Shown here piece after piece: positions 33,538 through 41,898 of a DNA stretch of 64,000 nucleotides. The position numbers were made by a program, and so were the translations under genes. The DNA lies in contig NZ_JAPEMV010000009.1 of NCBI RefSeq assembly GCF_026342355.1, positions 186,001 through 250,000 on the forward strand. The letters are read 5' to 3'. The stretch is from Streptomyces sp. NBC_00249. Lineage in GTDB: Bacteria; Actinomycetota; Actinomycetes; Streptomycetales; Streptomycetaceae. Below the pieces are notes generated by a model that was not told where the DNA came from, ran no database searches, and worked only from the letters and a program-made list of their open reading frames with translations. Every line of letters starts with the position of its first letter. The first letter of the stretch is position 1.

Positions 33538-34533
33538 GTGCTAGCCACTCTCGGCCTGGACTCGACCGCAGAGGCCGTCTACCGCTCCATGCTCGCCCAC
33601 CCGCGCGACGGGGTGCGGGCCCTGGCCGCGCGCTTGGACATGCCCGACGCCGACGTCAGGCGCAGCCTCGACGCGCTCAGCGAACTGGCCCTGATCCGCC
33701 CGTCCTACGAGCAGGCCGGGGAACTGCGCGCGGTCTCGCCCGAGGTCGGCATGGAAATCCTGATGGCCCGCCAGCAGGCCGAACTGGCGGCCCAGCAGCT
33801 GCGCATCGAGGCGTCCCGCGCGGCCGCCGCACAGCTCATCGCCGAGTTCGCGGACCTGAGTCCGGCGGCGGCCAGCCCCGGGGTCGAGCAGCTGGTGGGC
33901 CTGGACGAGATCCGCAGCCGGATCACCGGCCTGGCGCACGGGCTCCAGACCGAGCTGATGACCTTCGCCCCCGGCGGGGGCCACCAGCCGCAGACCCTGG
34001 AGGCGTCGAAGCCGAGCGACCTGGCGCTGCTGAGCCGGGGCGTGCGGATGCGGTCGCTGTTCCAGGACAGCGTGCGCAACAGCCTGGGCACGGTGGCGTA
34101 CGCGACGTGGCTGTCCGAGCTGGGCGGCGAGGTACGGACCGCCCCGGACCTGCCGACCCGCCTGATGATCTTCGACCGGACCACGGCGGTCATCCCGGTC
34201 AGCAGCGACGACAGCTCGGCCGGTGCGGTGATCCTCACCGGCAACGGCACCCTGACGGCGCTGTGCGCGCTCTTCGAGAACGTCTGGGCGGGCGCGCAGC
34301 CCCTCGGCGCCGACCGGGACCGCGACGACAGCGCGCTCACCGCGCAGGAGACCACCGTGATCCGGCTGCTGGCGCAGGGCCTGACCGACGAGGCCATCGC
34401 CAAGCGCCTCGCGGTCTCCCCGCGCACGGCCCGCCGGCTGGCGGGCGGCCTGATGGAGCGTCTGGGGGCGGCCAGCCGCTTCGAGTTCGGGGTCCGGGCG
34501 GTCCAGCGCGGCTGGCTCCCGCACAACCCGTAG
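33538..34533 (+). CDS. TrmB/LuxR-type transcriptional regulator
   Basis: A 331-residue regulator from GTG 33538 with GGGGGG upstream. Residues 1-65 form a TrmB-like winged helix (STAEAVYRSMLAHPRDGVRAL, LDMPDADVRRSLDALSEL). The middle is a sensor-like domain. Residues about 265-325 form a LuxR-type helix-turn-helix: LTAQETTVIRLLAQGLTDEA, then AKRLAVSPRTARRLAGGLME. In Streptomyces such proteins often sit beside short secreted peptides, as here. The divergent small gene and the peptide may be its targets. Confidence 0.88.
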   Translation: MLATLGLDSTAEAVYRSMLAHPRDGVRALAARLDMPDADVRRSLDALSELALIRPSYEQAGELRAVSPEVGMEILMARQQAELAAQQLRIEASRAAAAQLIAEFADLSPAAASPGVEQLVGLDEIRSRITGLAHGLQTELMTFAPGGGHQPQTLEASKPSDLALLSRGVRMRSLFQDSVRNSLGTVAYATWLSELGGEVRTAPDLPTRLMIFDRTTAVIPVSSDDSSAGAVILTGNGTLTALCALFENVWAGAQPLGADRDRDDSALTAQETTVIRLLAQGLTDEAIAKRLAVSPRTARRLAGGLMERLGAASRFEFGVRAVQRGWLPHNP

Positions 34534-34561
34534 CCCCCGGCCGTGCCCGCGGCCGCGCCCG

Positions 34562-35524
34562 TTACAGGCGGGACGCCGTGAAGGCGCGGCGGTAGGCCGT
34601 CGGAGAGACGCCGATCGCCGCCGAGAGGTGCTGGCGCAGGGAGACGGCCGTGCCGAAGCCCGCGTGGGCGGCGACCTGGTCGACGGGCAGGTCGGTGGTC
34701 TCCAGCAGCCGCCGGGCGTGGTCCACGCGCCGCTGCGCCAGCCACTGCCCCGGCGGCATCCCCACCTCGTCCCGGAAACGCCGGCAGAAGGTCCGTACGC
34801 TCATCCGCGCGTGCTCCGCCAGCTCCGCGAGCGGCAGCGGCCGGTGGAGCTCCTCCAGGGCCCAGGCCCGGGTCGCCGCGGTGGTGGCGGCGTCGGGCTC
34901 CGGCATGGGCCGCTCGATGTACTGGGCCTGCCCGCCCTCCCGCCACGGCGGGACCACGCACAGCCGCGCCACCCGGTTGGCGATCTCGCTGCCGTGGTCG
35001 CGGCGCAGCAGGTGCAGGCACAGGTCCACCCCGGCGGCGACCCCGGCGGCCGTGTACACCCGGCCGTCCTCGACGAACAGGACGTCGGCGTCGACCTCGA
35101 CCTGCGGGAAGGTCCGCTGGAAGTGCGCGGCCTGGTTCCAGTGGGTGGTGGCGCGGCGGCCGTCGAGGAGGCCCGCGGCGGCGAGCACGTAGGAGGCCGA
35201 GCAGATCGACACGACGCGGGCGGTGGCCGGCAGCCCGGCGAGGGCCCGGGCCAGCTCGCCGGGCAGCCAGTCGCGCGCGTCGTCGGCGTCGCAGGTGAAC
35301 GGCGGGATGACGAGGGTGTCGGCGGTGCGCAGGGCCTCGCTGCCGTGGGAGACGGCGATGGTGAAGTCGGAACTGGTGGTCACCGGGCGGCCGTCGAGAC
35401 TGCAGGTGACGATCTCGTAGAGCGGCTCGCCGTCCGGTCCGGCGGCCGTCCCGAAGATCTTCGCGGGGATGCTCAGCTCGAAGGGGTAGGCGCCTTCGAG
35501 GGCCAGGACGACGACACGATGCAT
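34562..35524 (-). CDS. GlxA family transcriptional regulator
   Basis: A 320-residue regulator. The N-terminal DJ-1/PfpI-like domain (1-170) has the nucleophile-elbow Cys in VVSICSASYVLAAAGLLDGR; the C-terminal AraC domain (about 215-315) has LAEHARMSVRTFCRRFRDEV and VAAHAGFGTAVSLRQHL. Members of this family control diverse catabolic and stress genes. It is divergent from the quinone-oxidoreductase-like gene at 35635, the most likely target. A longer minus frame extends upstream but is not coding. Confidence 0.9.
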   Translation of the reverse strand: MHRVVVLALEGAYPFELSIPAKIFGTAAGPDGEPLYEIVTCSLDGRPVTTSSDFTIAVSHGSEALRTADTLVIPPFTCDADDARDWLPGELARALAGLPATARVVSICSASYVLAAAGLLDGRRATTHWNQAAHFQRTFPQVEVDADVLFVEDGRVYTAAGVAAGVDLCLHLLRRDHGSEIANRVARLCVVPPWREGGQAQYIERPMPEPDAATTAATRAWALEELHRPLPLAELAEHARMSVRTFCRRFRDEVGMPPGQWLAQRRVDHARRLLETTDLPVDQVAAHAGFGTAVSLRQHLSAAIGVSPTAYRRAFTASRL

Positions 35525-35634
35525 GGCAAGATCCTGTCACATGCTGGCATTCTTGCCACTCGTTCCGCTCGCCCCGCTGCGCGAATCTTGCTCTCGACGG
35601 GCCACGGGAGGCCCACTGAGCTGGGAGAACGAAG

Positions 35635-36582
35635 ATGTCGAAGACCACCATGCGGGCGATCGGCCAGGACGCCTTCGGCGGACCCGAGGTGCTGAAGGTC
35701 GTCGAGGCCGAGCGGCCGGAGCCCGGGGTGGCCGAGGTCCTCGTACGGGTCCACGCGGCCGCCGTGAACCCGACGGACTCCTGGCACCGGGCCTCCGGCG
35801 GGCTCGGCGGGAAGGTGATCCGGCTGGGCTGGGACCTCTCGGGGGTGGTCGAGGCCGTCGGCATCGGCGTCACCACCCTGGCCGTCGGCGACGAGGTGTT
35901 CGGCATGCCCCGCCACCCGCTCCCGGCGGGCGCGTACGCCGAGTACGTCACCTCCCCCGCCCGGCACCTGGTCCGCAAGCCGGCCGCGCTGAGCCACGTC
36001 CAGGCGGCCGCCCTGCCGCTGGCCGCGATGACCGCCTGGCAGGCCCTGGTGGACACCGCCGGTGTCCGGCCCGGGCAGCGGGTGCTGGTCCACGCGGCGG
36101 CGGGCGGCGTCGGACACCTCGCCGTCCAGATCGCCAAGGCCCGCGGCGCCCACGTCGTCGGCACCGCGCGCGCCGCCAAGCACGAGGTCCTGCGCGGCCT
36201 CGGTGCGGACGAGCTCGTCGACTACACCCGGGCCGACTTCGAGACGGCCGTCGACCCGGTGGACGTCGTCCTCGACACCATCGGCGGGGAGTACGGGCCG
36301 CGCTCGCTGCGCGCCCTGCGCCCCGGCGGGATCCTGGTGTCGCTGGCCTCGCCCGCCGAGGCCTACCTGACGGAGGTCGCCCGGCCGCAGGGGCTGCGGG
36401 CCGCCTTCATGGCGGTGGAGGCCGACCAGGCGGGGCTGCGGGAGGTCGCGGCGCTGGCGGAGGCGGGGCTGCTGCGGCCGGAGATCGACACCGTCCTGCC
36501 GCTGGAACTCGCCGGGAAGGCCCACGAACTCTCCGACACCCGCCGCACGACCGGCAAGATCGTGCTGTCCGTCACCGACTGA
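35635..36582 (+). CDS. NADP-dependent medium-chain oxidoreductase
   Basis: A 315-residue member of the zinc-free MDR/quinone-oxidoreductase group. The N-terminal GroES-like domain includes VHAAAVNPTDSWHRA. The Rossmann part has VLVHAAAGGVGHLAVQIAKA and a basic GTARAAKHEVL that favours NADPH. The ATG at 35635 follows GGGAGAACG. It reduces quinones or alpha,beta-unsaturated carbonyls, substrate unknown. It probably answers to the divergent GlxA-type regulator. A truncated alpha/beta hydrolase reading frame follows. Confidence 0.9.
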   Translation: MSKTTMRAIGQDAFGGPEVLKVVEAERPEPGVAEVLVRVHAAAVNPTDSWHRASGGLGGKVIRLGWDLSGVVEAVGIGVTTLAVGDEVFGMPRHPLPAGAYAEYVTSPARHLVRKPAALSHVQAAALPLAAMTAWQALVDTAGVRPGQRVLVHAAAGGVGHLAVQIAKARGAHVVGTARAAKHEVLRGLGADELVDYTRADFETAVDPVDVVLDTIGGEYGPRSLRALRPGGILVSLASPAEAYLTEVARPQGLRAAFMAVEADQAGLREVAALAEAGLLRPEIDTVLPLELAGKAHELSDTRRTTGKIVLSVTD

Positions 36583-36599
36583 CCGCCAAGGAGCCGGAG

Positions 36600-36664
36600 T
36601 TGAGCACGTACGTCCTCATGCCCGGCGCCTGGCACGGCGCATGGACCTTCGAACCGCTCGCCCG
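36600..36664 (+). pseudogene. Remnant of an alpha/beta hydrolase gene (N-terminus only)
   Basis: After AAGGAGCCGGAG, a TTG opens a frame reading STYVLMPGAWHGAWTFEPLA, the typical start of an alpha/beta hydrolase with its HG oxyanion turn. Within 22 codons it runs into a terminator hairpin and out-of-family sequence. The ribosome site is intact and it follows the oxidoreductase by 17 bases, so it looks like the stub of a deleted operon partner. Confidence 0.55.
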
Positions 36665-36672
36665 GGGACCGG

Positions 36673-36706
36673 CCAGGCCGCCTCTTCCGGATCGAAAGAG
36701 ACGGCC
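36673..36706. terminator. Hairpin downstream of the minus-strand hydrolase
   Basis: AGGCCGCCTCTT and AAGAGACGGCCT pair over 12 positions with one mismatch around CCGGATCG. It lies between the truncated hydrolase stub and the convergent hydrolase stop at 36723. Confidence 0.6.
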
Positions 36707-36722
36707 TAGGGCCTCCTCGCCC

Positions 36723-37595
36723 CTAGGCGGTCGTCGCCTTGACTCCCTCCAGGAAGGGTTCGAGGGCCGCGCGCCAGGCGGCCGGCTGGTCGTAGTGGAG
36801 GTAGTGGCCGGCGTCGGGGATCTCGGCGTACTGGCCCTCCGGGAGGACGCGGACCATCTCCTGGGCCTCGGCGCGGCCCAGTTCCCCGTCCAGCCCCCGG
36901 ACCACCAGGGTCGGGCAGCGGACCTGGGCCAGCTCCTCCCAGTGGGCGTCGTGCACCCAGGTCTCGCGGGCCGTCAGCATCTGGCGGCGGGAGAAGAGGG
37001 GGCGCCAGCCGTCCGGCGCCCGGTGCATGACATCGGCGAAGAAGGCACCCCGGCCGGGATCGGGGCGCTCCACCCGGGGGTCGTCCTCGCCGAACCAGCG
37101 GCGGGCGGCGTCCTGGGTGGGGAAGGGCAGCGGCCAGCGCCGGAACCATTCCTCCCACTCCTGCTGCGAGGTCTCGCCGAGGGCCGAGGCCCGCATGTCG
37201 CAGATGACGAGGGCCTGGACCAGCTCGGGGCGGCGCGCGGCGAGCTGCCATGCGGTGAGGGCGCCCATGGAGTGGCCGATGAGGGTCACGGGGGCGAGGC
37301 CGAGCTGCTCCACGGCGGCTTCCGCATCGGCGACGAAGGCCTCGCGCCCGTACGGGTGGGTGCTGCCGGGGGCGGCGGCCGGGCGGTCGCTGTGGCCGTG
37401 GCCGCGCTGGTCGAGCGCCACGACGCGGCGGTGCTCGCCGAGCCAGCGCGCGGTGCCGGCCCAGTGGAGGGCGCGGCCCATCAGGCCGTGGAGTAACAGG
37501 ACGCCTGGAGCCCGCTGCTCCGCGGGCGGTTCGCGGAACTCCCAGGCGGCAAGGCGGAGGCCGTCGGCCCCCGTCACATCGATGCGCTGTACCAC
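36723..37595 (-). CDS. Alpha/beta hydrolase
   Basis: About 290 residues from GTG 37595, about ten bases after a G-run; a TTG at 37694 would add 33 residues of weak character. The alpha/beta hydrolase motifs are GVLLLHGLMG (oxyanion), VALDQRGHGHSDRP, the nucleophile elbow GHSMGAL (Ser), a late acid in VRGLDGELGR and the His in DAGHYLHYDQP. It may act on esters, lactones or epoxides, substrate unknown. It is convergent with the oxidoreductase and its truncated hydrolase stub but is a different sequence. Confidence 0.88.
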   Translation of the reverse strand: MVQRIDVTGADGLRLAAWEFREPPAEQRAPGVLLLHGLMGRALHWAGTARWLGEHRRVVALDQRGHGHSDRPAAAPGSTHPYGREAFVADAEAAVEQLGLAPVTLIGHSMGALTAWQLAARRPELVQALVICDMRASALGETSQQEWEEWFRRWPLPFPTQDAARRWFGEDDPRVERPDPGRGAFFADVMHRAPDGWRPLFSRRQMLTARETWVHDAHWEELAQVRCPTLVVRGLDGELGRAEAQEMVRVLPEGQYAEIPDAGHYLHYDQPAAWRAALEPFLEGVKATTA

Positions 37596-37812
37596 CGCAG
37601 ATGCACCCCCTTCACTCCCGGCCAGACTATCGAACCCGCATTCGAAAACGGGTGTCTCGCCGACAACACCGCTCTTTCGAGTGACCTTGCTCAAGGATTG
37701 GCCGCCGCTGCCGATGGAGATCCTTTCAGCAGGGAGGCGGGCCGCTCGGGGAAGACGGTCCGAAGGGGATGACCTTGAGAGCTCGGGGCTCCAGGTCAGC
37801 TAGGGGAGGACC

Positions 37813-37840
37813 GGTCCCGGCGCCGCAAGGCGCCGGGACC
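37813..37840. terminator. Perfect hairpin downstream of dmdR1
   Basis: GGTCCCGGCGCC and GGCGCCGGGACC form a perfect 12-base stem with a GCAA tetraloop. It lies between the dmdR1 stop (37925) and the hydrolase start, an effective transcription barrier for dmdR1. Confidence 0.7.
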
Positions 37841-37857
37841 TTCCACATCCCGCAGTC

Positions 37858-37921
37858 CGCTTGTTCCGGTTCCGCTTGTTCCGGTACCGCTCTCGCTATC
37901 GCTTTCGCTTTCGCTTTCGAC
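37858..37921. repeat. Short direct repeats between genes
   Basis: CTTGTTCCGGTTCCG/CTTGTTCCGGTACCG repeat in tandem, followed by a run of GCTTTC-type hexamers (GCTCTCGCTATCGCTTTCGC and two more). Nothing else is seen in 37596-37924 except the hairpin at 37813. Confidence 0.6.
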
Positions 37922-37924
37922 GGC

Positions 37925-38617
37925 TCAGCGCTTGGCGACGAACACGTGCGAGGCGATGTCCGCGTCCAGCTCGGCCGCCTCGCCGCCGCTGCCCACGAGC
38001 ACCCCGCCCGGGGACTCCGTCACGCTGACCACCGAACCGGGCTGCACGCCCGCCCGCCGCAGCGTGTACATCAGCTGGGCGTCCGTCTGGATCGGCTCCC
38101 CGATCCGGCGGACGACCACCGTCTTGCCCTCCGTGCCCGGGTCCAGCTCGGACAGGCTGACCATGCCGTCCTCCAGGAACGGGTCCGCCTCGGCCTTCTC
38201 CCCCAGCTCCTCCAGGCCCGGGATCGGGTTGCCGTACGGCGACTCGGTCGGGTGGCGCAGCAGCTCCAGCACGCGCCGCTCCACCGCCTCGCTCATCACG
38301 TGCTCCCAGCGGCAGGCCTCCGCGTGCACCTGCTCCCACTCCAGGCCGATGACGTCGACGAGCAGGCACTCCGCGAGGCGGTGCTTGCGCATCACGCGGG
38401 TGGCGAGCTTGCGGCCCTCGTCCGTCAGCTCCAGATGGCGGTCGCTGGCGACCGCCACCAGACCGTCGCGCTCCATGCGCGCCACGGTCTGGCTCACCGT
38501 GGGGCCGCTCTGGTCCAGCCGCTCGGCGATCCGGGCGCGCATGGGGACCACACCTTCCTCTTCCAGCTCCAGGATGGTGCGGAGATACATCTCCGTGGTG
38601 TCGATCAGTCCGGACAT
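37925..38617 (-). CDS. dmdR1: Iron-dependent regulator DmdR1/DesR (DtxR family)
   Basis: A 230-residue DtxR/IdeR-type repressor. Winged helix: DTTEMYLRTILELEEEGVV and IAERLDQSGPTVSQTVARME. The metal-binding and dimer domain has HRLAECLLVDVIGLEWEQVH with ligands Cys, Glu and His, and CRWEHVMSEAVE. The SH3-like C-terminal domain ends near the stop. It binds Fe2+ and represses siderophore and iron-uptake genes. The divergent SIS neighbour supports identity with S. coelicolor SCO4394 (dmdR1/desR). From the literature, dmdR1 overlaps an antiparallel gene (adm); long plus-strand frames are also open here. Confidence 0.92.
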   Translation of the reverse strand: MSGLIDTTEMYLRTILELEEEGVVPMRARIAERLDQSGPTVSQTVARMERDGLVAVASDRHLELTDEGRKLATRVMRKHRLAECLLVDVIGLEWEQVHAEACRWEHVMSEAVERRVLELLRHPTESPYGNPIPGLEELGEKAEADPFLEDGMVSLSELDPGTEGKTVVVRRIGEPIQTDAQLMYTLRRAGVQPGSVVSVTESPGGVLVGSGGEAAELDADIASHVFVAKR

Positions 38618-38808
38618 TCTTGCCCCTCGGATTGCGTGCGCTGGCCCTGCCCCCAATTCTGACGCATCGGGCCGACAACCGTCCCGCGCCGAGCGTCAAG
38701 GCATGTACGGGACATCTCCCCCCTGCGGGCCCGGCCGACCCCCGGTCCGGCCCCCGGGCCCACCGCCAGGGCTTTGGGCCCGGGATTGACGTTCGTATTG
38801 ACACGCCC

Positions 38809-38824
38809 TTGGTCCAGACCGCAC
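38809..38824. promoter_or_regulatory. DasR-like operator before the SIS gene
   Basis: TTGGTCCAGACCGCAC at 38809-38824 matches the core of the DasR site (GGTCTAGACC-type palindrome, here TGGTCCAGACC) and overlaps the presumed promoter of the SIS-domain gene. TTGACA at about 38798-38803 could be its -35. DasR responds to glucosamine-6-phosphate, which fits the likely substrate class. Confidence 0.55.
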
Positions 38825-38886
38825 GGTGAGCGGCGGACAACGACGACTCACCCAACCTCACCCCACCCTGGAAGGGCCTTCGGCGT

Positions 38887-39642
38887 ATGAGCGAGAGCAA
38901 GCTGGCCGGGCAGTTCTTCGACGCCGCCATCGGCCTGCTGGAGCGGGTGCGGGACGAGGAGGCGGCGCGGATCGGCGAGGCCGGGGCGGTCATCGCCGAG
39001 GCCGTCGCGTCCGGGAACCGGCTGTTCGCCTTCGGTGCCGGGCATTCCTCGCTGCCCGCCCAGGACGTGGTCTACCGGGCCGGCGGACTCGCGCTGATGA
39101 ACTTCCTCGCCGTCCCCGGCACCACCGGCATCGACATCATGCCCGCCACCCTGGGCAGCGCCCTGGAGCGGGTCGACGGGCTCGCCGGAGCCGTCCTCGA
39201 CAGCAGCCCGGCCTCCGACGGAGACGTGCTGGTGATCATCTCGCTGTCGGGCCGCAACGCGCTGCCGGTGGAGATGGCCATGAACGCCCGAGCGATCGGC
39301 CTCAAGGTGATCGGCGTGACCTCGGTGGCGTACGCGACGGAGACCAAGTCGCGGCACGTCTCGGGCACCTACCTCAAGGACCACTGCGACATCGTCCTCG
39401 ACAGCAAGATCTCCGTCGGCGACGCCGAGCTGACCGCCGACGGCATCGAAGCCCCCTTCGCCCCCGCCTCCACCGTGGTCACCAGCGCGATCATGCAGGC
39501 CGTCATGGCGGCCGCGGCCGGCGAGCTCGCCGCCCGGGGCCTGGAGCCCCCGATGCTGCGCTCGGGCAACGTGGACGGCGGCCACGAGTGGAACGGCCGC
39601 GTGATGCAGGAGTACGGGGACCGGATCTTCTTCCGCCACTGA
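38887..39642 (+). CDS. nagS: SIS-domain phosphosugar enzyme (NagS-like)
   Basis: A 251-residue SIS-fold protein: RLFAFGAGHSSLPAQDVVYRAG, then the phosphosugar loop VIISLSGRNALPVEMAMNAR, and a C-terminal segment SGNVDGGHEWNGRVMQEYGD. By my recollection the S. coelicolor counterpart (SCO4393, NagS) acts on N-acetylglucosamine-6-phosphate and is needed for aminosugar toxicity. The DasR-like site upstream and the divergent dmdR1 agree with that locus. The ATG at 38887 has GGAAGGG upstream. Enzyme assignment is from memory; the SIS fold is clear. Confidence 0.75.
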   Translation: MSESKLAGQFFDAAIGLLERVRDEEAARIGEAGAVIAEAVASGNRLFAFGAGHSSLPAQDVVYRAGGLALMNFLAVPGTTGIDIMPATLGSALERVDGLAGAVLDSSPASDGDVLVIISLSGRNALPVEMAMNARAIGLKVIGVTSVAYATETKSRHVSGTYLKDHCDIVLDSKISVGDAELTADGIEAPFAPASTVVTSAIMQAVMAAAAGELAARGLEPPMLRSGNVDGGHEWNGRVMQEYGDRIFFRH

Positions 39643-39704
39643 CCCCGGCACCGGCCCCGGCACTGACCCCGGCACCGGCCCCCGGCGGGCGCGGTGGCCG
39701 GGGC

Positions 39705-41024
39705 TCAGCCCGGCCGGGTCGCCAGGTCCAGGTCGGCGGCCACGCGGGCCGCGACCTCCTCCGCGTACAAGGCGTCCGCGCGTTCGAAGGGCGGGCGCGA
39801 AGGGCCGCGTACGAAGGTCAGGGCGCCCAGGGTCCTGCCCCGGCTGCGGAGCACCGTGCACAGGGCGTGCGCGGCGCCCGGGGGCCAGCGGCGGGCGCGG
39901 GCCCAGGCCTCGGCCGCCTCGCCGCCGGGGGTGCCCGGCGCGCTGGCGCGGACCGGGCCGATCCGGTCCAGGGCCTGGAGCGCCGGGTGCGCGGCCTCGT
40001 AGCGCACCGGGATCGCACCCGGCTCCGGCAGCAGCAGCGTCAGCCCGGACGGGGACACGGCCGAGCGGACGAGCCGCCGCCCCGGGCCCGGTTCCAGTAC
40101 GTCGACCAGCGCGTGTTCCGCGAAACCGGCCAGGGCGAAGTCCAGGCGGACGGCGGCCGCCTCCGCCGGGTCCTCGCACTCGGCGGCGGCCCGGCCCGCC
40201 CGGTGCAGCTGGTTGGCCCGGAAACGCAGCTGCCCGGTGTCCAGCTCGGCCTGCCGGGCCTCGGTGACGTCCTGGAACAGCCAGCCCACCCCGAGCGGCA
40301 CCGGCTCCTCCGCGAGCGGCGACGCCAGCCGCAGGAACCCGCACCGCCAGCACCGGCGCCGCACCCCCTCCGGGGTCCGCACCGACACCCACAGCTCCAG
40401 CGGGGCGCGCGGCGCACCCTCGGCCAGGACGTGCTGGAGGGCCCCCTCCAGCTCCTCGACGCCCTGCTCCAGCAGGTCCCCGAGCGGCCGCCCGAGGAGG
40501 GCGCCGCGCCCGGCCCCGAAGGCACGGGCGGCATGGGTGTTGACCACCGCCGGGCGCAGGTCGACGTCGACGAGGACGACGCCCCAGGAGGCGTCGTCCA
40601 TCAGGGCCTCGCTGAGGGCGATGGAGCGTTCCAGGTCGATCTGGGCGTGCACCTCGCTGAAGGCGCAGTAGACCCCGGCCGGTTTCCCGTCGGCGCCGGG
40701 CACCCCCGCGGACTGGGTCCGTACGAGGATCCGGCCGCCCTCCTTGGTCAGCAGGGCGAACTCGTGCACCTGCCGTCCGGGGGCGTCCTGCGCGGACATG
40801 AGCTGTTCGCGGATCTCGTCGGCGTCGGCGGCACGGACCGCCCAGCCGGCGAACCCGCGGCGCCCGACGGCCTCGGCGGCCGACCAGCCGAGGATCCGCT
40901 CGGCCTCGCGGTTCCAGTGGGTGATCACGCCGTCGGAGTCGAACGCGCACAGGGCGGCGTCCATCCCGTCGAGCAGCGCTGCGAGCAGATCGTCGGTGGT
41001 CTCGCCACGTCCGGAAGCACTCAC
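39705..41024 (-). CDS. PAS-domain signalling protein
   Basis: A 439-residue cytoplasmic protein. The first PAS (about 15-130) has LLDGMDAALCAFDSDGVITH and WNREAERILGWSAAEAVGRR. A second PAS (about 140-260) has DDASWGVVLVDVDLRPAVVN, ending WLFQDVTEARQAE. The C-terminal part (270-439) resembles a GAF-like sensor: DFALAGFAEHALVDVLEPGP and AHALCTVLRSRGRTLGALTF. There is no kinase, phosphatase or GGDEF output, so any output domain is missing or on a partner. It is convergent with the SIS gene. Confidence 0.82.
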   Translation of the reverse strand: MSASGRGETTDDLLAALLDGMDAALCAFDSDGVITHWNREAERILGWSAAEAVGRRGFAGWAVRAADADEIREQLMSAQDAPGRQVHEFALLTKEGGRILVRTQSAGVPGADGKPAGVYCAFSEVHAQIDLERSIALSEALMDDASWGVVLVDVDLRPAVVNTHAARAFGAGRGALLGRPLGDLLEQGVEELEGALQHVLAEGAPRAPLELWVSVRTPEGVRRRCWRCGFLRLASPLAEEPVPLGVGWLFQDVTEARQAELDTGQLRFRANQLHRAGRAAAECEDPAEAAAVRLDFALAGFAEHALVDVLEPGPGRRLVRSAVSPSGLTLLLPEPGAIPVRYEAAHPALQALDRIGPVRASAPGTPGGEAAEAWARARRWPPGAAHALCTVLRSRGRTLGALTFVRGPSRPPFERADALYAEEVAARVAADLDLATRPG

Positions 41025-41160
41025 CTGGCACCCCCTGCAGGTGTTCGCGTGTGCGGCACGTCAGATCATTGAACTGGAACGTGACGCAGGCCACACCCGG
41101 TTCCTGGAATCCTCCCGGAATGTCCCGCCGGCGGGCGGGGGTGCGGCCCCGGTCGCGGAC

Positions 41161-41769
41161 TCAGTCGCTCGTGATCAGCACGACCATCACCACGAGGGCG
41201 ATCACGACGAAGGTCCCGCAGCCCCAGTACATCCCGGTCAGCATCCGCCCCTCGCGCACCGCCTGCCGCTCGATGCGCTCCAGCGCCTCGGGTTCCGGCT
41301 CCCAGTCGGGGCCGCGCAGCTCCTCCCAGGCGGCCCGCAGCACGGCGATCTCGCGCGGGACGTCCACGTGGTTGTCGTCCACGTACATGAGCTGGACCCG
41401 GCGCCCCGCGTAGTCGTAGGCGTACGAGATGACGTTCGGCTGGTTCTTCGCCGCGGCCGCCCCCGGATTGGGCACGGCCCGGATGTCCTGGACGTCCGCC
41501 CAGGCCAGGCGGCGGCTCCCGGTGAAGCGGCGGACCCGGATGCCCTCGAGGTCGGCGGAGGTGGCGCAGCGTTTGGAGGCCCACACCAGCCAGCCGAAGA
41601 GGGCCAGGACCAGGGCCATGACCAGCAGTTTCACCCCGCCGGGCACATCGTCGAGGTTCAGCACGGACAGGGCGATGCCGGGCGTTCCCAGCCCGACGGC
41701 GATGTAGACGGCGGTCATCTGCTGGGCCCGGACCCGGTAGTCGCGTGGCAGCCGCTGCTGTGCGCTCAT
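41161..41769 (-). CDS. PH-domain membrane protein
   Basis: A 202-residue protein from ATG 41769. Two membrane segments near the start (AVYIAVGLGTPGIALSVL, LLVMALVLALFGWLVWASK), a PH-like soluble domain (DLEGIRVRRFTGSRRLAWAD, VQDIRAVPNP, VQLMYVDDNHVDVPREIAVL) and a C-terminal membrane segment GTFVVIALVVMVVL. This is the usual layout of actinobacterial PH-domain membrane proteins of unknown role. Confidence 0.82.
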   Translation of the reverse strand: MSAQQRLPRDYRVRAQQMTAVYIAVGLGTPGIALSVLNLDDVPGGVKLLVMALVLALFGWLVWASKRCATSADLEGIRVRRFTGSRRLAWADVQDIRAVPNPGAAAAKNQPNVISYAYDYAGRRVQLMYVDDNHVDVPREIAVLRAAWEELRGPDWEPEPEALERIERQAVREGRMLTGMYWGCGTFVVIALVVMVVLITSD

Positions 41770-41863
41770 GACACCCCTCCCCCGAAGCGGGAGGCCAGTG
41801 TAGGGAGCAACTCCTGTGTGAGATAGGTGAGTTGCTCGGCTTTGTGCGAGCCCGATAAATAAG

Positions 41864-41892
41864 TTGAGGCCCCCGGGAGGCGGGTCTAGGCT
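41864..41892 (+). promoter_or_regulatory. Strong housekeeping-type promoter
   Basis: TTGAGG at 41864-41869, a 17-base spacer, and TAGGCT at 41887-41892 match Streptomyces HrdB-type consensus well. It reads rightward, where no long gene lies before the convergent pdxH, so it points to a small transcript. Confidence 0.6.
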
Positions 41893-41898
41893 CTGCAT

